Below are positions 25,161 to 33,370 of a stretch of 64,000 nucleotides of DNA, one piece after another. Source of the stretch: Pirellulales bacterium. GTDB taxonomy: Bacteria; Planctomycetota; Planctomycetia; Pirellulales; Lacipirellulaceae. The DNA lies in contig JALHQZ010000008.1 of assembly GCA_022841705.1 (NCBI GenBank), positions 1-64,000 of the forward strand, in the 5' to 3' direction. Numbering within the stretch: position 1 is the first letter of the stretch; each line of letters starts with the position of its first letter. The notes beneath the pieces are model-generated. The model was not told where the DNA came from. It searched no databases and saw only the letters and a program-made list of their open reading frames with translations. Position numbers and translations under genes: made by a program.

Positions 25161-26009
25161 ATGTTGGCGCTTAAAATGACTTTTTTGCAAGTTTTGCAGG
25201 CGCTGGCGCTCGATCAGGCACCGAATAAACCGCTGGCCGTTCTGGCACAGACTGCGGCGCCGCTTTTCGACGCGGAGACGCAAAGCACGACCTCGCGCTC
25301 GGCTCAAGTTGCGCGCAAATAGATTGCATTGCAGTGTGTATTGTTTACGTTATCAATACTGCTGCCCGTATGCGCGCGCGAGCTGCACGTTTACCATGGC
25401 AGCGGCATGGTAAACGGACTGGTCAAGGCAGTGGTACCAGTGGTGTGCTTGCTTGCCACACGACGGCCGACGCCGCGTCTCTGCGCGGCAGTTGCGATCG
25501 CATGCGTTGGTTTTGCGGTAGCGGCGCTACCGCGCGACGGCAAGTGGCGGGCGCCAATGTTTGGTGCCATGGCACTACTCTTTGTCGGAGCGCTAAGCGG
25601 CGTCCTACTTACCAAGGCGCAGCAGACATACGGCTACCGGCCGACTGAAATTGTTGTCGGCGCCGTCCTTCTGTCGTGCGTTTCGCTGGCTATGCGCGGC
25701 GTCGGTATTATTACAAAGCAATCGCTCGTTGCCGCTTTTGTGTACGATGTGCTGTCCTTTTGTGTGCAACGCGTCGTTCATCAGTACGCCGAGAGCGTTG
25801 GCCGCGATGCACTGATGTTCAACCTGGCGCTCAGCCAGGGACGCGCGGGTGCTGTGCTTATGCGCGTCTTTGAGACCAAAGCGCCGTACTGGTTACTTTT
25901 TGGCTCTTTGCTGACTCTCGGCGGCGCGCTGGTGGCGGCGGCGGCGGCGGCAGAAGAAAACAACCCGCTGGATGGCGCAAAGAAGTGTTTGAAAACAAAG
26001 GCCAAATGA
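25161..26009 (+). pseudogene. DMT/nucleotide-sugar-transporter-like ORF broken by in-frame TAG
   Basis: An ATG at 25161 opens a frame that meets TAG at 25320-25322 and then continues in the same frame to TGA at 26009. The downstream part encodes about seven membrane helices (LCAAVAIACVGFAVAALP, FGAMALLFVGALSGVLL, EIVVGAVLLSCVSLAM, PYWLLFGSLLTLGGALVAAA). The arrangement is as in EamA/drug-metabolite and nucleotide-sugar transporters. It lacks the first helices of a full ten-span protein. The possibilities are a pseudogene, a readthrough codon, or an intron whose 3' end is near TTGCATTGCAG (25324-25334). The first ATG after the stop, near 25408, would give about 200 aa. Confidence 0.55.
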
Positions 26010-26062
26010 ACGTCAGGTGTGATTGTTCTTTTTCATTGCAGCTTGGTGTAGGCACTTGCCCG

Positions 26063-26965
26063 CTAAACTGGGCCGGCTGCGCGTGGTGCTCGGCGATTGT
26101 GAAAATGTTTGACTGCAACTACCAGATTCCATAGCAAATGAAAAGCGATGAGCCCAGAGTATACAAAACCTTCTTGGATAATGTACACCATTTGAAGCGC
26201 GGGAATACTGGCACTCTGCAACCCAATGCACATTTTCAGAGCTTGGCGTCGTATGACGCGCCAGCGCCCGCGCGCAATTTCAGTTCTCTTACTGGTAACG
26301 AAATTCCAGAGACGCGGTGTTGACCTGTAGCAGCGTGCTTTGAGCTCATCGCTGATCATCTTCTTGCCGCCCTGAATGTAAAATTCGTGACCAAGCGCCG
26401 CGAGACAGGCCAGCGATTCGAAATCGATGTAGTAAAAAACTCTGTAGTGATCAAGCCATTCCGCACCGTATTCAAGGCACAGTTGAAACTTTTCTGGTCT
26501 AGGCGTAAACGTGGCAAGTGCAGCCGCGCCGAAATTGTTGACTACTGATGTAGAAATACCTCTTTCGAGCAAAAGTTGCAACACAGAAATGTCGATACCT
26601 TCGTGAAAAAGCGCATTGTTGCCAAATCGACCAACCGTATCGATTTTCACACCGCGTTCGATAAGATACTTAAGGATCCGAGGCCCATACTTGTACGCTC
26701 CCAAGAGACACATAAAAGGCGGATTGCCGTTCTGGTCCACGGCGTCAAAGTCGGCGCCATAGTCAAACAAAAGGTCCAGCCATTCTCTGTATTTGGAACA
26801 AGAATCTGCAGACAAAAGAAAGCCTTTGACGCCTTCTTCTTTCCACAAAGTGCTCGCCAAAAAACAATGAAGAATTTCTAGACTATCAGGACGCGGTTCG
26901 ACCGGGAAAGCGAGATGCGAGACACTGCGACAAAGTCGGCAATTGCAACCTTCAGAAATAGACAT
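26063..26965 (-). CDS. Ankyrin-repeat protein with KHF tail, 300 aa
   Basis: Residues about 40-200 contain four to five ankyrin repeats. Recognisable cores are LLFDYGADFDAVDQNGNPPF, LKYLIERGVKIDTVGRFGNN and LQLLLERGISTSVVNNFGAA. The C-terminal 60 residues are the family tail (MCIGLQSASIPALQMVYII, then WNLVVAVKHFHNRR). Ankyrin plus an F-box-like tail is the classic layout of viral substrate adaptors for SCF ubiquitin ligases, as in poxviruses. The target is unknown. There are two cysteine pairs at the N-terminus (EGCNCRLCRS). Confidence 0.85.
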   Translation of the reverse strand: MSISEGCNCRLCRSVSHLAFPVEPRPDSLEILHCFLASTLWKEEGVKGFLLSADSCSKYREWLDLLFDYGADFDAVDQNGNPPFMCLLGAYKYGPRILKYLIERGVKIDTVGRFGNNALFHEGIDISVLQLLLERGISTSVVNNFGAAALATFTPRPEKFQLCLEYGAEWLDHYRVFYYIDFESLACLAALGHEFYIQGGKKMISDELKARCYRSTPRLWNFVTSKRTEIARGRWRVIRRQALKMCIGLQSASIPALQMVYIIQEGFVYSGLIAFHLLWNLVVAVKHFHNRRAPRAAGPV

Positions 26966-27016
26966 TGTTTGTGGTTTTTTTTAGGCGTTCAGCTGCATTT
27001 GAAAAAAAAAGGCCGA

Positions 27017-27298
27017 ATGAACTTTGAGTCCGAGTGTGTTTTCATTGGAGTGTGGCGCAGTCGGCCCGTGCTGAGCTGGGCCGACTGCGCGAGGTGGACA
27101 GCAAGTTTTGTGAGACCCTTTGGCCGCGCACGATTCTACAAGCGTGTTGGCAAAACCTGGTCCTACGAAACTCCAAAGCACGCGCGAAGCAGGTCGCTCA
27201 TTCGCGAGGTGGCCAAGACTCGAGCTTATACTATTGTGCGAGGCGAAAACGATTGCCTTTTCGTGCTTTTGCCCGACTTGGTGAAAACCACAGAGTAA
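27017..27298 (+). CDS. Small protein of unknown function, 93 aa
   Basis: Rich in Trp, Arg and Lys, with no membrane helix: FIGVWRSRPVLSWADCARWT near the start and a basic middle. It ends in a hydrophobic strand-like part (NDCLFVLLPDLVKTTE). ATG 27017 follows AAAAAAAAAGGCCGA. The coding call rests on an open frame in a compact genome with no competing gene on the other strand. It could be non-functional. Confidence 0.45.
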   Translation: MNFESECVFIGVWRSRPVLSWADCARWTASFVRPFGRARFYKRVGKTWSYETPKHARSRSLIREVAKTRAYTIVRGENDCLFVLLPDLVKTTE

Positions 27299-27321
27299 AA
27301 TGTCTTTTTTTTGTGTCAATC

Positions 27322-28293
27322 ATGAGTGTTTTTGAGTCTGCGGACATGGTGCGCAGCGAAGTCGCGCGACTTTTTGTCGTTGCAGAGTCGCACAACCCAT
27401 TGTTTACTGGCGCAGAGATTGAGTTTCTCGAGCGTCAGATGCGCACCAGAAATGCCGACAACCAAAAAAGTGTCATTGAGTTGATTGGCGCAGCGGTTCA
27501 CCAAAAATCCAATCTGTGCCTTGAGTTGCAGGAGCTGAAAGACACGCCGGTCACTCGCCAGCTGTGCGACTTACTGGCGCGTACGGCGCCAGAGATGTTC
27601 TACGACTATCGCAAGGAGGAGCGAAAGTGTTTGGCATATTACATTTTGGCAAAGGCATTCCGATTGTGGCCCAAAGCATATGAGAAAGACATTGGCGAGC
27701 ATTTGGAGTCTGTTGCGCTTTACGGTCGTCGCGGTACGAAGTTTGCAGCAACGGCGGCGCACTCTGCTTATTATGGTGATAGCCGATCAAAGGGTTCTTT
27801 TGCCGATTTGCTTGTGCAGAATGGGTTTTTTCACATCTGCACCATTGACAACGACGTACCGACCTGTTTTATTTCTGAAGTTGTTCAGCTGATGACACCG
27901 GCGAGCCAGAGCGTGCTGTTTCAATCACAGGTACTCAAAGACTTTATCAAAAGTCTGAACCGAGCGCAAAATCGACACGGTCCCGAGATCACTGGGCTCC
28001 TCCTGCAGCGGCTTGGCTCCGTTATGGGCGGCGCGGTCAACAGGCCATGTTATGAGGTTTTGTGTCTACTTGGCATCTACAATTACAGTGCAGCCGCTTG
28101 CGCTTTGTTTCAGCCGTACGCCAAGCGGCTCTTTGCACAGCAGGCGGCGACGCTCTGCTTTGGGCTCGAAGACCTCGGGTTGCCGGCGCTGCTTACGCTC
28201 GGTATCATTGACGAGCTGTTGCCGAATGAGGAGCGAATGTGGTTCAAATGGGAGCTTGCCACCAAAGTGAAGCACTTTCACGACAAGCGATGA
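27322..28293 (+). CDS. KHF-tail family protein, 323 aa
   Basis: Paralogue of 23696-24664. The body is helical with paired helices (residues about 20-250). The last 70 residues give the family tail LCFGLEDLGLPALLTLGIID followed by WFKWELATKVKHFHDKR. There is no ankyrin signature in the body, so the substrate-binding part, if any, is of another kind. The stop overlaps the ATG of the next frame as ATGA. The stump at 23646-23699 is more similar to this gene than to its own neighbour, which implies local copying. Confidence 0.75.
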   Translation: MSVFESADMVRSEVARLFVVAESHNPLFTGAEIEFLERQMRTRNADNQKSVIELIGAAVHQKSNLCLELQELKDTPVTRQLCDLLARTAPEMFYDYRKEERKCLAYYILAKAFRLWPKAYEKDIGEHLESVALYGRRGTKFAATAAHSAYYGDSRSKGSFADLLVQNGFFHICTIDNDVPTCFISEVVQLMTPASQSVLFQSQVLKDFIKSLNRAQNRHGPEITGLLLQRLGSVMGGAVNRPCYEVLCLLGIYNYSAAACALFQPYAKRLFAQQAATLCFGLEDLGLPALLTLGIIDELLPNEERMWFKWELATKVKHFHDKR

Positions 28294-28541
28294 GTCGCGC
28301 ACTCACTTTGCGTTGGCACGAATGCCTGCTCTGGACTGCGACAAAACTGCGGCCGTTTGGCCAGCCGGCTTGGCGTCGACGCCCGCAGCCAGTCTTGCCT
28401 CCACGACCCGTCCCTGGCGGCGGCGGCATCAGCAGCAGGTCGAAGCGAGTTGTGAAGCCGAAGCGGCGTCACGCTATCTCTCTGCTGTCCTTTTGGTTTG
28501 GTCCAACGTCTTTGATTCGAGCAGCCTGCTCGTATCATTGA
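28290..28541 (+). CDS. Small basic protein, 83 aa (uncertain)
   Basis: Very Arg/Pro-rich (GQPAWRRRPQPVLPPRPVPG, then SKRVVKPKRRH) with a hydrophobic end (AISLLSFWFGPTSLI). Its ATG overlaps the stop of the KHF gene in the ATGA form seen in several clear gene pairs here, which is the main support. Composition is unusual and no family is recognised. It may be a small nucleic-acid-binding protein or a chance frame. Confidence 0.4.
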   Translation: MSRALTLRWHECLLWTATKLRPFGQPAWRRRPQPVLPPRPVPGGGGISSRSKRVVKPKRRHAISLLSFWFGPTSLIRAACSYH

Positions 28542-28601
28542 AAGCCAAAAAGAAGCCTGGTGGTTACACCACTGTCAGAATTTTCCCGAGGCACACCAAC
28601 G

Positions 28602-31586
28602 ATGATTGAGCTAGTCGTTTTGCTGGCTCTGAGCGCATTGATTGGCGCCCAAGAGGTACCGTGCGCAGCGTGCGTGGGAGAGGCGTGCCAAGTGATGGAC
28701 AATGTACGCGTGAACAAGCTGTGTGCCAGCGAGCTGTGTGTCAACGGCGATGCGGTCGTGGTTGGCGACGGCGACCCGTGCACCAGCGATGACGTGGTTG
28801 GCGGTGTGCGCGTGAGCGTGCCGATCAAAGACTGCTGTGCCACACCGGCAGACTGCGAGCAGTGGATGCCCGACTCGTGCTACACTTCGGTGTGCATGAA
28901 GATTCCAGATGGCGGCAGTCATGGTGTTTGTGTCCACACGCCAATCGCCAACTGCTGCGCGTCGAAAGAAGACTGCACTCCGGGCCCGTGCGAGGTGGCC
29001 GAGTGCCGCCAGACCGAGGGCGCGAACCAGGTCACCTTTACCAAACTGGCGCCGAGCGACGAGCACTTTACGCGCCTTGACAAACGACAGCAGACGCTGA
29101 GCTCGCCCGGTCAGTGTGTGCTGACGCCCACCGAGGAAGAGGGTTGCTGCACCAAGTCGGAGGACTGCGCGGCGCAGGCCGAGCCGGGCAAAGAGTGCTT
29201 CTGCGACGCCGGCAACAAGTGCGTCTGCCTGGCATCGACGCAGTTTGAGTGCCTCAAAGACATCGACTGCCAGGCGCCGTCGATGGAGCTGGACAAGTGC
29301 CGCGCCAAGGGCCGCTGCTTCGATCAGCTGTGCGACCGCGGCTTCTGCGCCTGCAAGCCCGACTTTGACAAGGACTCGGACGGCGACGGCGTCTGCTGCC
29401 GCGACGATTGCGACGACCTCGACGAGCTGATTCAGGAGTCGATCTTCTGCACGGTGCTCAACGGCACCGTGATCAACAAGGACAACGACACGTTTGTGCA
29501 GTGCGGCGCGGCGGTCGAGGAAATCTGCGCCACCGAGTGCCCGCCCGGACGCGTCGAGGTCAACGAGACGCAGCTCGACTCGTCATCGGCACACGGCAAG
29601 AAGAACGAGTTGTTTGTGCGCTGGGACTGCGACTGCTGCGACGCCAACCAGAACAACACGCGACCCGACGAGTTTCTCGTCTGCGCCAAAGACGCCGATG
29701 GCGATCAGGTCTGGGACCCGGTCAACGTCACCGACCTCGCCGGCCTGCCGCCTGGCGCCATCATCACCGAAATCGATCTGCTGCCGCTCGGCTGCTACGA
29801 CAAGGTCTGCGTGCTGCAGCCGGCCAACAACAAGCACAACAAGTCGCCGAAAAAGGGCGGCAAGGGCTGGGATGTCGTTGTCACCGACGAGCTGCGCAGC
29901 GCGCAGTGCGCCGAGTTCTTCAACAACAACACCGAGTTTGTCTTTGTGCCCGAGGAGCTGCGCGTCGAGGATGCGCAGTGCGACCAGTGCCCGGCAAACG
30001 CCGAGCTGCAGACAGCCGATGACCAGTGCCCAAAGACGGTCGAGTTTGCCGGCGCCACTGTTGCCGCGTGCAGCGGCGATGCGGAGGGTACAACCCTCGC
30101 CGCATGCTGCGGAGAGTTGCTCGCGATTCCGACCGAAACTTCGGGTCTGGCGCCCGAAGTGGCCAAGTGGCGTGCCTGCTGCGCCTCGTTGGGCGGCGTC
30201 TTCCCGGCGGTGCCGACCGGAAACGAGTGCGAGAATGTCACCGCTGCCACGTTCCCGCTCGAACTCGAGCAGTGCGGCTGCAACCCCACCGAGCCGCCGT
30301 GCGAGCACCCGATCACGTGCGTGCCCGACAAGGACCACGACTGGTACTACGACTGCGAGGCGCCCGAGACGTTTTGCGCCGACGCCGAGTGGTGGAAGCT
30401 CGTCAAGAACCTCGAGCCGGCCGAGGCCGAGGACAAGCTTTGCCGCAAGATGTTCAAGGATCAGGGCAACTTTGGCGGCCTCAAGAAGGCGCTCCGCGGC
30501 CAGCCAAACGACCCGGCCAACTTTGGCAAGGAGACGTTTTGCGACTGCAACGATGGCGATGCCCACACGTTTGAGCAGATTATCTGCTTCAAGGACGAGG
30601 ACGGCGACGGCTTTCCGGCCGAGAAACCGAAAACCCAGTGCGATGACGCGGGCGAGGTCAAGTGCGAGGCCAAGTGCGCCAAAAAGTGCCCCAAGGGTTA
30701 CTTGGGCATCGACCACAAAATCGGCAGCGCCGACGGACCCAACTGCCGGGTGGAGCAGGATGGCGGTGGCGGCAAGGGTCGTAAGCGCTACTCGGAGCAG
30801 CTGCGCGAGGCGGTCGCCAAGAGCTGCGGCAGCAAGTGCAAAGACAACGACCACCACGACGACGAGCAGACGTGGTACGTCGACGACGAAGACGATGAGA
30901 GCGAGCACTCGAAGACCTCGCGCTCCACCAGCAAGGACTCAGAGCACTCGAACTCTGAGACTCGCACTGACAAGCCGCACCGACCGCGCGTCGATCAGAC
31001 GTGCGAAAATGTCGAATGCGACGAGCTCGATTGCTGCGACAAAGACAAGTGGACGCACCCGAGCGCGCCGGGCGTCAGCGACTACAATTCAGCCGATCTC
31101 AACGCCTGCGGCAACCTCGACTACAGCTGCGATTGCAAAGAGGACCCCGTGATTGTTTGCGGAGCAACGCCCATCTCAGACGTCGCAGGCACCCAGATCT
31201 TTGTCACACGTTTGCGCGTCGACAATGACGATTTGGCGGACCAGATGTTCATTCCCGGCGTAGGACCGACGCCGGGCGGCTCCGATCTTGTTGTTGGCAA
31301 GTGCTCAGTCAACCCAGCCGATGACTGCTTTCACCAGGCAGGCTGGTCGCTCGAGTCGGCTGGCGGTTTGCACAAGCGCGCACTGAGCGTGCCGCTGATG
31401 AGCGCGTGCACTAGTCTTGTCAAAGTCAAGCTGGTCGGAGGCGAGGTGAAGGTGTACAATGCGACCACGCCTTTGATCACGCGCGACTTTGAGACTGGCG
31501 ACTGTGCCGAGTGGGTCGAAGGCTGCACCAAGTTTGACGGCATGTGCAGCCCCGACTGCGAAATCTGTCTGCAGAGCTTCTTTTAA
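28602..31586 (+). CDS. Cys-rich secreted protein with Asp-rich calcium-type loops, 994 aa
   Basis: A signal peptide is clear (MIELVVLLALSALIGAQEVP). The rest is a long chain with well over 80 cysteines in recurring CC and CxC clusters. Several acidic loops resemble thrombospondin type-3 or EF-hand calcium sites: DFDKDSDGDGVCCRDDCDD, AKDADGDQVWDP and FKDEDGDGFPAE. N-glycosylation sequons are frequent (NGT, NDT, NET, NNT, NVT, NAT). Residues about 760-800 form a Ser/Asp/Glu-rich linker. There is no transmembrane helix, so it is probably secreted or held by partners. A virion-surface or matrix role is inferred. Confidence 0.85.
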   Translation: MIELVVLLALSALIGAQEVPCAACVGEACQVMDNVRVNKLCASELCVNGDAVVVGDGDPCTSDDVVGGVRVSVPIKDCCATPADCEQWMPDSCYTSVCMKIPDGGSHGVCVHTPIANCCASKEDCTPGPCEVAECRQTEGANQVTFTKLAPSDEHFTRLDKRQQTLSSPGQCVLTPTEEEGCCTKSEDCAAQAEPGKECFCDAGNKCVCLASTQFECLKDIDCQAPSMELDKCRAKGRCFDQLCDRGFCACKPDFDKDSDGDGVCCRDDCDDLDELIQESIFCTVLNGTVINKDNDTFVQCGAAVEEICATECPPGRVEVNETQLDSSSAHGKKNELFVRWDCDCCDANQNNTRPDEFLVCAKDADGDQVWDPVNVTDLAGLPPGAIITEIDLLPLGCYDKVCVLQPANNKHNKSPKKGGKGWDVVVTDELRSAQCAEFFNNNTEFVFVPEELRVEDAQCDQCPANAELQTADDQCPKTVEFAGATVAACSGDAEGTTLAACCGELLAIPTETSGLAPEVAKWRACCASLGGVFPAVPTGNECENVTAATFPLELEQCGCNPTEPPCEHPITCVPDKDHDWYYDCEAPETFCADAEWWKLVKNLEPAEAEDKLCRKMFKDQGNFGGLKKALRGQPNDPANFGKETFCDCNDGDAHTFEQIICFKDEDGDGFPAEKPKTQCDDAGEVKCEAKCAKKCPKGYLGIDHKIGSADGPNCRVEQDGGGGKGRKRYSEQLREAVAKSCGSKCKDNDHHDDEQTWYVDDEDDESEHSKTSRSTSKDSEHSNSETRTDKPHRPRVDQTCENVECDELDCCDKDKWTHPSAPGVSDYNSADLNACGNLDYSCDCKEDPVIVCGATPISDVAGTQIFVTRLRVDNDDLADQMFIPGVGPTPGGSDLVVGKCSVNPADDCFHQAGWSLESAGGLHKRALSVPLMSACTSLVKVKLVGGEVKVYNATTPLITRDFETGDCAEWVEGCTKFDGMCSPDCEICLQSFF

Positions 31587-31608
31587 ACGCGCTCGAGAAA
31601 AGAAACAT

Positions 31609-32904
31609 TCACTCTTCGTCTGGGTAGCGCGGCGCGATCCAGGTTTTGACGATAAACTCACCCGGCTCGCCCAGCCGCATGTAGTAGGTGAGACAGATTG
31701 GCATTTCGCGGTACTCGCTCGGCGCGTCGTCGAGCGGCCGCACGCCCATGTCGATCGAGATGCGCGAGCAGGCCGACTGTGCGGCGACGAGCGCGGCGCT
31801 GCGAATGTACTTGCAGCCAATGCGAAAGCCGCGCATGTGCGAGATGTTGATTTTCGGATCAGCCGTGGCGCTGCGCTGCACCACGCACATGCCGCGCGCC
31901 AGCGCACCGCGAATGCCCGCTTCGACCTGCTCCTTCTCAGCGTCTCCGGCGACGCTCTCGAGCGTTTCGATGGCGTTGAGCGAGTGAATGAGCGTGTTGG
32001 TGCCGACTTTGGAGATTGATGCAAACTCGAAACACTTGTCGCCGATCAGGATCGAAATGGAGCCGGCGTCGGTGGCGACGTCGCGCACCTTCTCGACAAA
32101 CTCCTGGCGTGTCATGAAGACGCGGTACTGATAGACGGGCTCGAATGCGACCTCTTCGGCGTCGACATTGCTCTGCTTGAAGCTGGCGACAGTCGACGAC
32201 TCGTCTTTGTACTGCGCGAGGCGCGGGTAGAGCTGAATATGCAGCTCGGCATCGGGGTCGCCCGAGCGATCGTACAGGAAGGAGATTGTGCGGCGGTCGG
32301 TGCACGAACGCGTCAGCGCCTTGAGGCTCTTGGAGGCCAGCGTGACGCTGACGGGCTCGGTGGCGGCGACGTCGTCGTACTCGACAAAGGCGGCGCGCGG
32401 CACGTGCATGTAGATTTTCATCACCGAGTTGACTTCGAGCGCCGACAGCACCAACCCGGTGGCGTCGAATGTCAGCGGACAAAACTCGAAGAAGCGCGTC
32501 AGATTGGTGATCGTCTGAATGAGCGTCGAGCAGTCGTAGGTCCAGCGCATCAGCTGGCCCTCGATGCGCCGCGCACCCACGGTACCCTGCATGCGCGGTG
32601 GCAGCAAAATCTGTGGTCGCTCATTCGCCTCGCTCGCCGTCCGCTTCTTTGACGCCAGTGGTGGTGCCGCCGCCGCCACCACTAGCACTGTGGTGGTGCT
32701 GTTGTTGTTGCGCTGATCTTGCGCTTGCTCGTCGAGCATAATGGCGTCGAGTGCCGCCAGTTCGTCGTCTAGCTCCTGCCGCTTCTGCATTTCGCGCTGC
32801 GCCTCGTCAGAGAACGGGTCTTGTTCTTCTACCGCCTTTTGCGAGCGACTGGCGGCGACGCCACCGCCACCCGACATGCGCGCACGAATCGAACGAAAAC
32901 TCAT
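31609..32904 (-). CDS. PCNA-type DNA sliding clamp, 431 aa
   Basis: The two-domain clamp fold is recognisable from about residue 115: FEFCPLTFDATGLVLSALEV aligns with the first PCNA strand-helix. VSVTLASKSLKALTRSC matches the region where PCNA has LxSLSKILK. The end YYMRLGEPGEFIVKTWIAPR followed by DEE matches the PCNA C-terminus. An N-terminal extension of about 110 residues is charged, with an Asn/Thr/Ala-rich linker, and is absent from cellular PCNA. It tethers polymerase and nucleases to DNA, so it is a likely partner of the XPG-like nuclease at 39000-41105. It is divergent from the next gene by 16 bp. Confidence 0.88.
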   Translation of the reverse strand: MSFRSIRARMSGGGGVAASRSQKAVEEQDPFSDEAQREMQKRQELDDELAALDAIMLDEQAQDQRNNNSTTTVLVVAAAAPPLASKKRTASEANERPQILLPPRMQGTVGARRIEGQLMRWTYDCSTLIQTITNLTRFFEFCPLTFDATGLVLSALEVNSVMKIYMHVPRAAFVEYDDVAATEPVSVTLASKSLKALTRSCTDRRTISFLYDRSGDPDAELHIQLYPRLAQYKDESSTVASFKQSNVDAEEVAFEPVYQYRVFMTRQEFVEKVRDVATDAGSISILIGDKCFEFASISKVGTNTLIHSLNAIETLESVAGDAEKEQVEAGIRGALARGMCVVQRSATADPKINISHMRGFRIGCKYIRSAALVAAQSACSRISIDMGVRPLDDAPSEYREMPICLTYYMRLGEPGEFIVKTWIAPRYPDEE

Positions 32905-32920
32905 TTTTTGTCGGGCAATA

Positions 32921-33370
32921 ATGAATGGTGGACCAACTGCGCAAGAGCTGCTCGGCGCGACGTCTCAGAGCAGCATTGACGAGCAGCTGGAGCGGCTGAG
33001 GCGCTGTGTGCGCTGCGGCATGATGTATCGCGAGTCGCAGAATATGGGCGCGTGGTCGTGCCGCGCCTACCACGCCATGGAGGCCTATCGCACGCCGCAC
33101 CAGCCAACCTATCAGTGCTGCGGGCGCGCGATTGGTATGCGCGGCTGCGTGCCGGCTGATCACACTGAAGCGTACGAGTACGATGCCGAGGCCGAACTGG
33201 TTGGCGAAGCGATCGCCGAAACGCTGACGACTCGCAACGCGCGCTGGCACTACGACGAAAAGAGCCGCCGTTGGTATGTGCGCCGGCTCGATGCTGTGGC
33301 GCTCGAGCGCTGCTTTGACCAGGCACACAAATTCAACTCGGAACCATTGAACAGACCAGTGACCAGTTAA
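32921..33370 (+). CDS. Small zinc-binding protein, 149 aa
   Basis: One putative zinc module covers residues about 28-80: CVRCGMMYRESQN, then WSCRAYHAM, YQCCGRAIG and GCVPADH. This is a C-x2-C...C-x3-H...CC...C-x4-H order. It resembles a C/H-type finger seen in small eukaryotic and viral proteins, but I cannot name the family firmly. The C-terminal half has a WHYDEKSRRWYVRRLD strand-turn-strand. Its stop overlaps the stop of the convergent gene by 4 bp. Confidence 0.75.
   Translation: MNGGPTAQELLGATSQSSIDEQLERLRRCVRCGMMYRESQNMGAWSCRAYHAMEAYRTPHQPTYQCCGRAIGMRGCVPADHTEAYEYDAEAELVGEAIAETLTTRNARWHYDEKSRRWYVRRLDAVALERCFDQAHKFNSEPLNRPVTS

Noticed and set aside
28239..28289. Longer version of the 83-aa gene starting before 28290
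   Set aside because: The extension overlaps the KHF gene in another frame and has no ATG; the ATGA junction at 28290 is preferred.
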